Shown here: positions 62,301-64,000 of the stretch, piece after piece | Position numbering within the stretch: position 1 is the stretch's first letter | Layout of the letters: each line of letters starts with the position of its first letter | Notes under the pieces: generated by a model | What the model saw: only the letters and a program-made list of their open reading frames with translations | What the model was told of the DNA's origin: nothing | Databases searched by the model: none | Source: JAWPMT01 sp965267435 | GTDB taxonomy: Bacteria > Bacteroidota > Bacteroidia > Cytophagales > Cyclobacteriaceae | Direction of reading: 5' to 3' | Length of the DNA stretch: 64,000 nt | Assembly: GCA_965267435.1 (NCBI GenBank) | Contig: OZ253960.1 | Span: 992,001 to 1,056,000 of the forward strand | Program-made: the position numbers and the translations under genes

Positions 62301-62783
62301 ATGAGAAGACTTCTACCGATATTCCTGATTGCGCCCATTTTCAGTTTTGCCCAGAAAAGGGACTGCATCTTCGACCAGGAGGCGCAAACCGATGATTTCG
62401 TCAAGTCGGTGCCGGAGTTTGTCGACTACACGTGGAATTCGGACACCAAGGAGGCAACGATATCCTTGCCAGGTGAAGAGGTGCTCATTGCTCAACGCGG
62501 TGGTTGCTATCATTTCGGCGTTTCGGGTACCCTGATCACGCAAGACCCTACTGCTTTGGAAGACATCGATTATTGGTTCCAGCGGGGCCTATGGATCGCG
62601 GAGCGCCTGTTTGAAAAAGCCGATGTAGAGCTCCTGCGGAAGTGGAAAGAGGATGGCAGGTATCGGTTATTGGACCGGGACCCTTACTATCTCGTATTTT
62701 CCCATGATTCCTATTCGGACTTATCGATCGTTTGGAGGAAAAGAGATGGAGAAGTGGAATTGTTCATCGGCTACTACATGTAG
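62301..62783 (+). CDS. exported hypothetical protein
   Basis: About 160 residues from ATG 62301 with a signal peptide (MRRLLPIFLIAPIFSFAQ). The mature part starts RDCIFDQEAQTDDF and contains an aromatic helix (DYWFQRGLWIAERLF) and charged repeats; two cysteines could pair. No family recognised. It stands alone between the CPBP and RapA-like genes and faces the latter. Confidence 0.68.
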   Translation: MRRLLPIFLIAPIFSFAQKRDCIFDQEAQTDDFVKSVPEFVDYTWNSDTKEATISLPGEEVLIAQRGGCYHFGVSGTLITQDPTALEDIDYWFQRGLWIAERLFEKADVELLRKWKEDGRYRLLDRDPYYLVFSHDSYSDLSIVWRKRDGEVELFIGYYM

Positions 62784-62834
62784 CGGAATGCTCCCGCAGC
62801 CAATGGAATACAGACAGGACCAGTGGGCCACACC

Positions 62835-62860
62835 CACTTGCGCAAGCGTCCCGCTTGTGC
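62835..62860. repeat. third copy of the GCGCAAGCGTCCCGCTTGTGC hairpin
   Basis: TTGCGCAAGCGTCCCGCTTGTGC at the end of the RapA-like gene region matches the hairpin at 60471-60490 and 60591-60609. It is a stem of about 9 bp (GCGCAAGCG / CGCTTGTGC), a common short dispersed repeat in this phylum. Confidence 0.7.
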
Positions 62861-62866
62861 TGCTGC

Positions 62867-64000
62867 CTACCCTTCCCTGATCAATAGCAACGAATCCATC
62901 CGCAGACGCGCGTCCCCGATGAGTGCGGTCAGCACCTCTTTCTCTTCCATGGCCGTCCGTATTTCGTCCGGGCGGATGGACTTATTGCGCTGGTGCAGCA
63001 AGGCCAATCGACCAATCTCATGGTCCAGCGTTTGGTTCATCTGCGTGAGACCCTCAGAAATGACGTCCTCCTTCACGCGTTCAGCGATCTCCGTCGCCAT
63101 ATCGATCATATTGGGGAGCACCGTTTCCACCAATGCTTCATTGCTGATCATCTCATCGATTGGTCCCGGTATCAGTTGCTTTTCGAGTAAGGCAACTGGA
63201 TAATCCTCAGTTACCTCCTCACCAGCGTGATTAACCACAACACGGAGGGGCGTCATAGGCAGGAATCGGTCCACATAGACTCCTCGCGATCTTGACGTCT
63301 CCAGCACGAACATCACTTCCAGCAGAATGCCGGTTTCGCCGGTCCCTCGCAAAACGCCAAAACTTGCGGTTCCCGTACCACCGCTTAGCACCATGTCCAG
63401 GGCGCCTGTTACCATCGGGTGGTCCCAACTGATGAAGCTCATATCCTCTCTACTCAGGGCCCGCTTCCGGTCAAAGGTGACCGAGATGCCCTCGTCCGGA
63501 ATAGAAGGGAAGGCCTCCCGATTGGCCTGTGCGGGGTGCAATAAATACGTTCGAGCGGCCAGGTCCTCCATGTCGATGCCAAAACGCTCAAAGACTGCCG
63601 TCATGTAGACTTCCAGTGTGATATCCCGATCAGCAGCTTTGATTTTCTCGATCAACTGCTCGGCGACTTGAGGTCGGAAGGAGTTCATCTCCAGCAGCCG
63701 GTCCCTGCCTTTGGCCAGTTGCTGCTTGAGTGTTTTTTGATAGTCGGCGGTATCGGCGATCAACGCCTGCAATGGCTCAGGATTAGCTGCTCCGGCCATT
63801 GCCGTCTCGGCCAGTCGCGCGCTGTACAGTTGGCCAATCTGATTGCCGCCCTCGATATTTTCCTCAAAGGCATTCAATCCCTCATGGAACCATCGCACCA
63901 CTACCTCTTGGGGGCTGCCTACCAGGTAGGGCACGTGGATGTGAATATCTTCCGTCTGCCCAATGCGGTCCAGCCGGCCGATGCGTTGCTCCAACAATTC
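62867..64000 (-). CDS. RapA-like SNF2 helicase, C-terminal part (5' end outside window)
   Basis: The frame remains open at the window edge. Translation of the visible 377 codons begins LLEQRIGRLDRIGQ, which is helicase motif VI of the SNF2 family, followed by the RapA-type C-terminal region (HVPYLVGSPQEVVVRWFHEGL, then a helical tail). RapA is an RNA-polymerase-binding ATPase that recycles stalled polymerase. The upstream motifs are not visible, so ATPase completeness is unknown. Ends just before a short dispersed hairpin. Confidence 0.85.
   Translation of the reverse strand, partial: ELLEQRIGRLDRIGQTEDIHIHVPYLVGSPQEVVVRWFHEGLNAFEENIEGGNQIGQLYSARLAETAMAGAANPEPLQALIADTADYQKTLKQQLAKGRDRLLEMNSFRPQVAEQLIEKIKAADRDITLEVYMTAVFERFGIDMEDLAARTYLLHPAQANREAFPSIPDEGISVTFDRKRALSREDMSFISWDHPMVTGALDMVLSGGTGTASFGVLRGTGETGILLEVMFVLETSRSRGVYVDRFLPMTPLRVVVNHAGEEVTEDYPVALLEKQLIPGPIDEMISNEALVETVLPNMIDMATEIAERVKEDVISEGLTQMNQTLDHEIGRLALLHQRNKSIRPDEIRTAMEEKEVLTALIGDARLRMDSLLLIREG

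Overview
The window looks like chromosome from a marine or otherwise aquatic member of the Bacteroidota, most likely the order Cytophagales. This rests on gene content: a PadR regulator paired with a stand-alone double FtsX/MacB permease carrying an N-terminal prefix domain, many short N-terminal lipoboxes, a TonB receptor next to a YfiR protein, several lipoprotein sulfatases, a small protein with a type IX-secretion-like C-terminus, weak Shine-Dalgarno signals, and promoter-like sites of the form TTG-N20-TAttTTG. No rRNA, confident tRNA, CRISPR array, phage or transposase gene was seen. Most genes are on the plus strand.

Layout. 1-7018: amidohydrolase C-terminus (cut by the window edge), secreted alpha/beta hydrolase, small membrane protein, an NAD-binding epimerase, and a TetR repressor with palindromic operators in front of a DUF2147 / metallo-beta-lactamase / lipoprotein run. 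7113-7672: a DUF433/DUF5615 toxin-antitoxin-like pair. 7747-15100: epimerase, sulfatase, serine beta-lactamase-like protein, and the PadR/FtsX pair. 15384-20983: beta-propeller protein, TonB receptor plus YfiR, TPR protein. 21072-31661: SDR, S41 peptidase plus sialidase-like protein, VIT/VWA protein, lipoprotein, sulfatase, Tat-exported flavoprotein. 31722-40600: esterases and hydrolases, including one gene broken by a frameshift and a truncated serine-hydrolase relic, a sialate-esterase-like protein, a third sulfatase, a class C beta-lactamase-like protein and a PHP-domain lipoprotein. 40771-53508: racemase homologue, second metallo-beta-lactamase protein, epimerase, VOC protein, two tandem TPR lipoproteins sharing a nearly identical 3' end, Kelch protein, large amidohydrolase, propeller lipoprotein. 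53668-57293: a tightly overlapping lipid operon. 57992-64000: L,D-transpeptidase, fourth sulfatase, SpoU-type methyltransferase with a duplicated tail, CPBP protease, and the C-terminal part of a RapA-like helicase.

How it works together. Many products are predicted to be exported and act on sulfated or acylated glycans, peptides and small metabolites, but there is no SusC/SusD pair, so this is not a classical polysaccharide utilisation locus. The most system-like block is 53904-57293: a CDP-alcohol phosphotransferase, CdsA-type cytidylyltransferase, PlsC-type acyltransferase, SMR-like membrane protein and a periplasmic alpha/beta-hydrolase-fold protein, all translationally overlapping or nearly so. 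It resembles the Escherichia coli ynbAB arrangement and could make and move an unusual phospholipid. Intergenic DNA is rich in dispersed hairpin repeats of at least four kinds.
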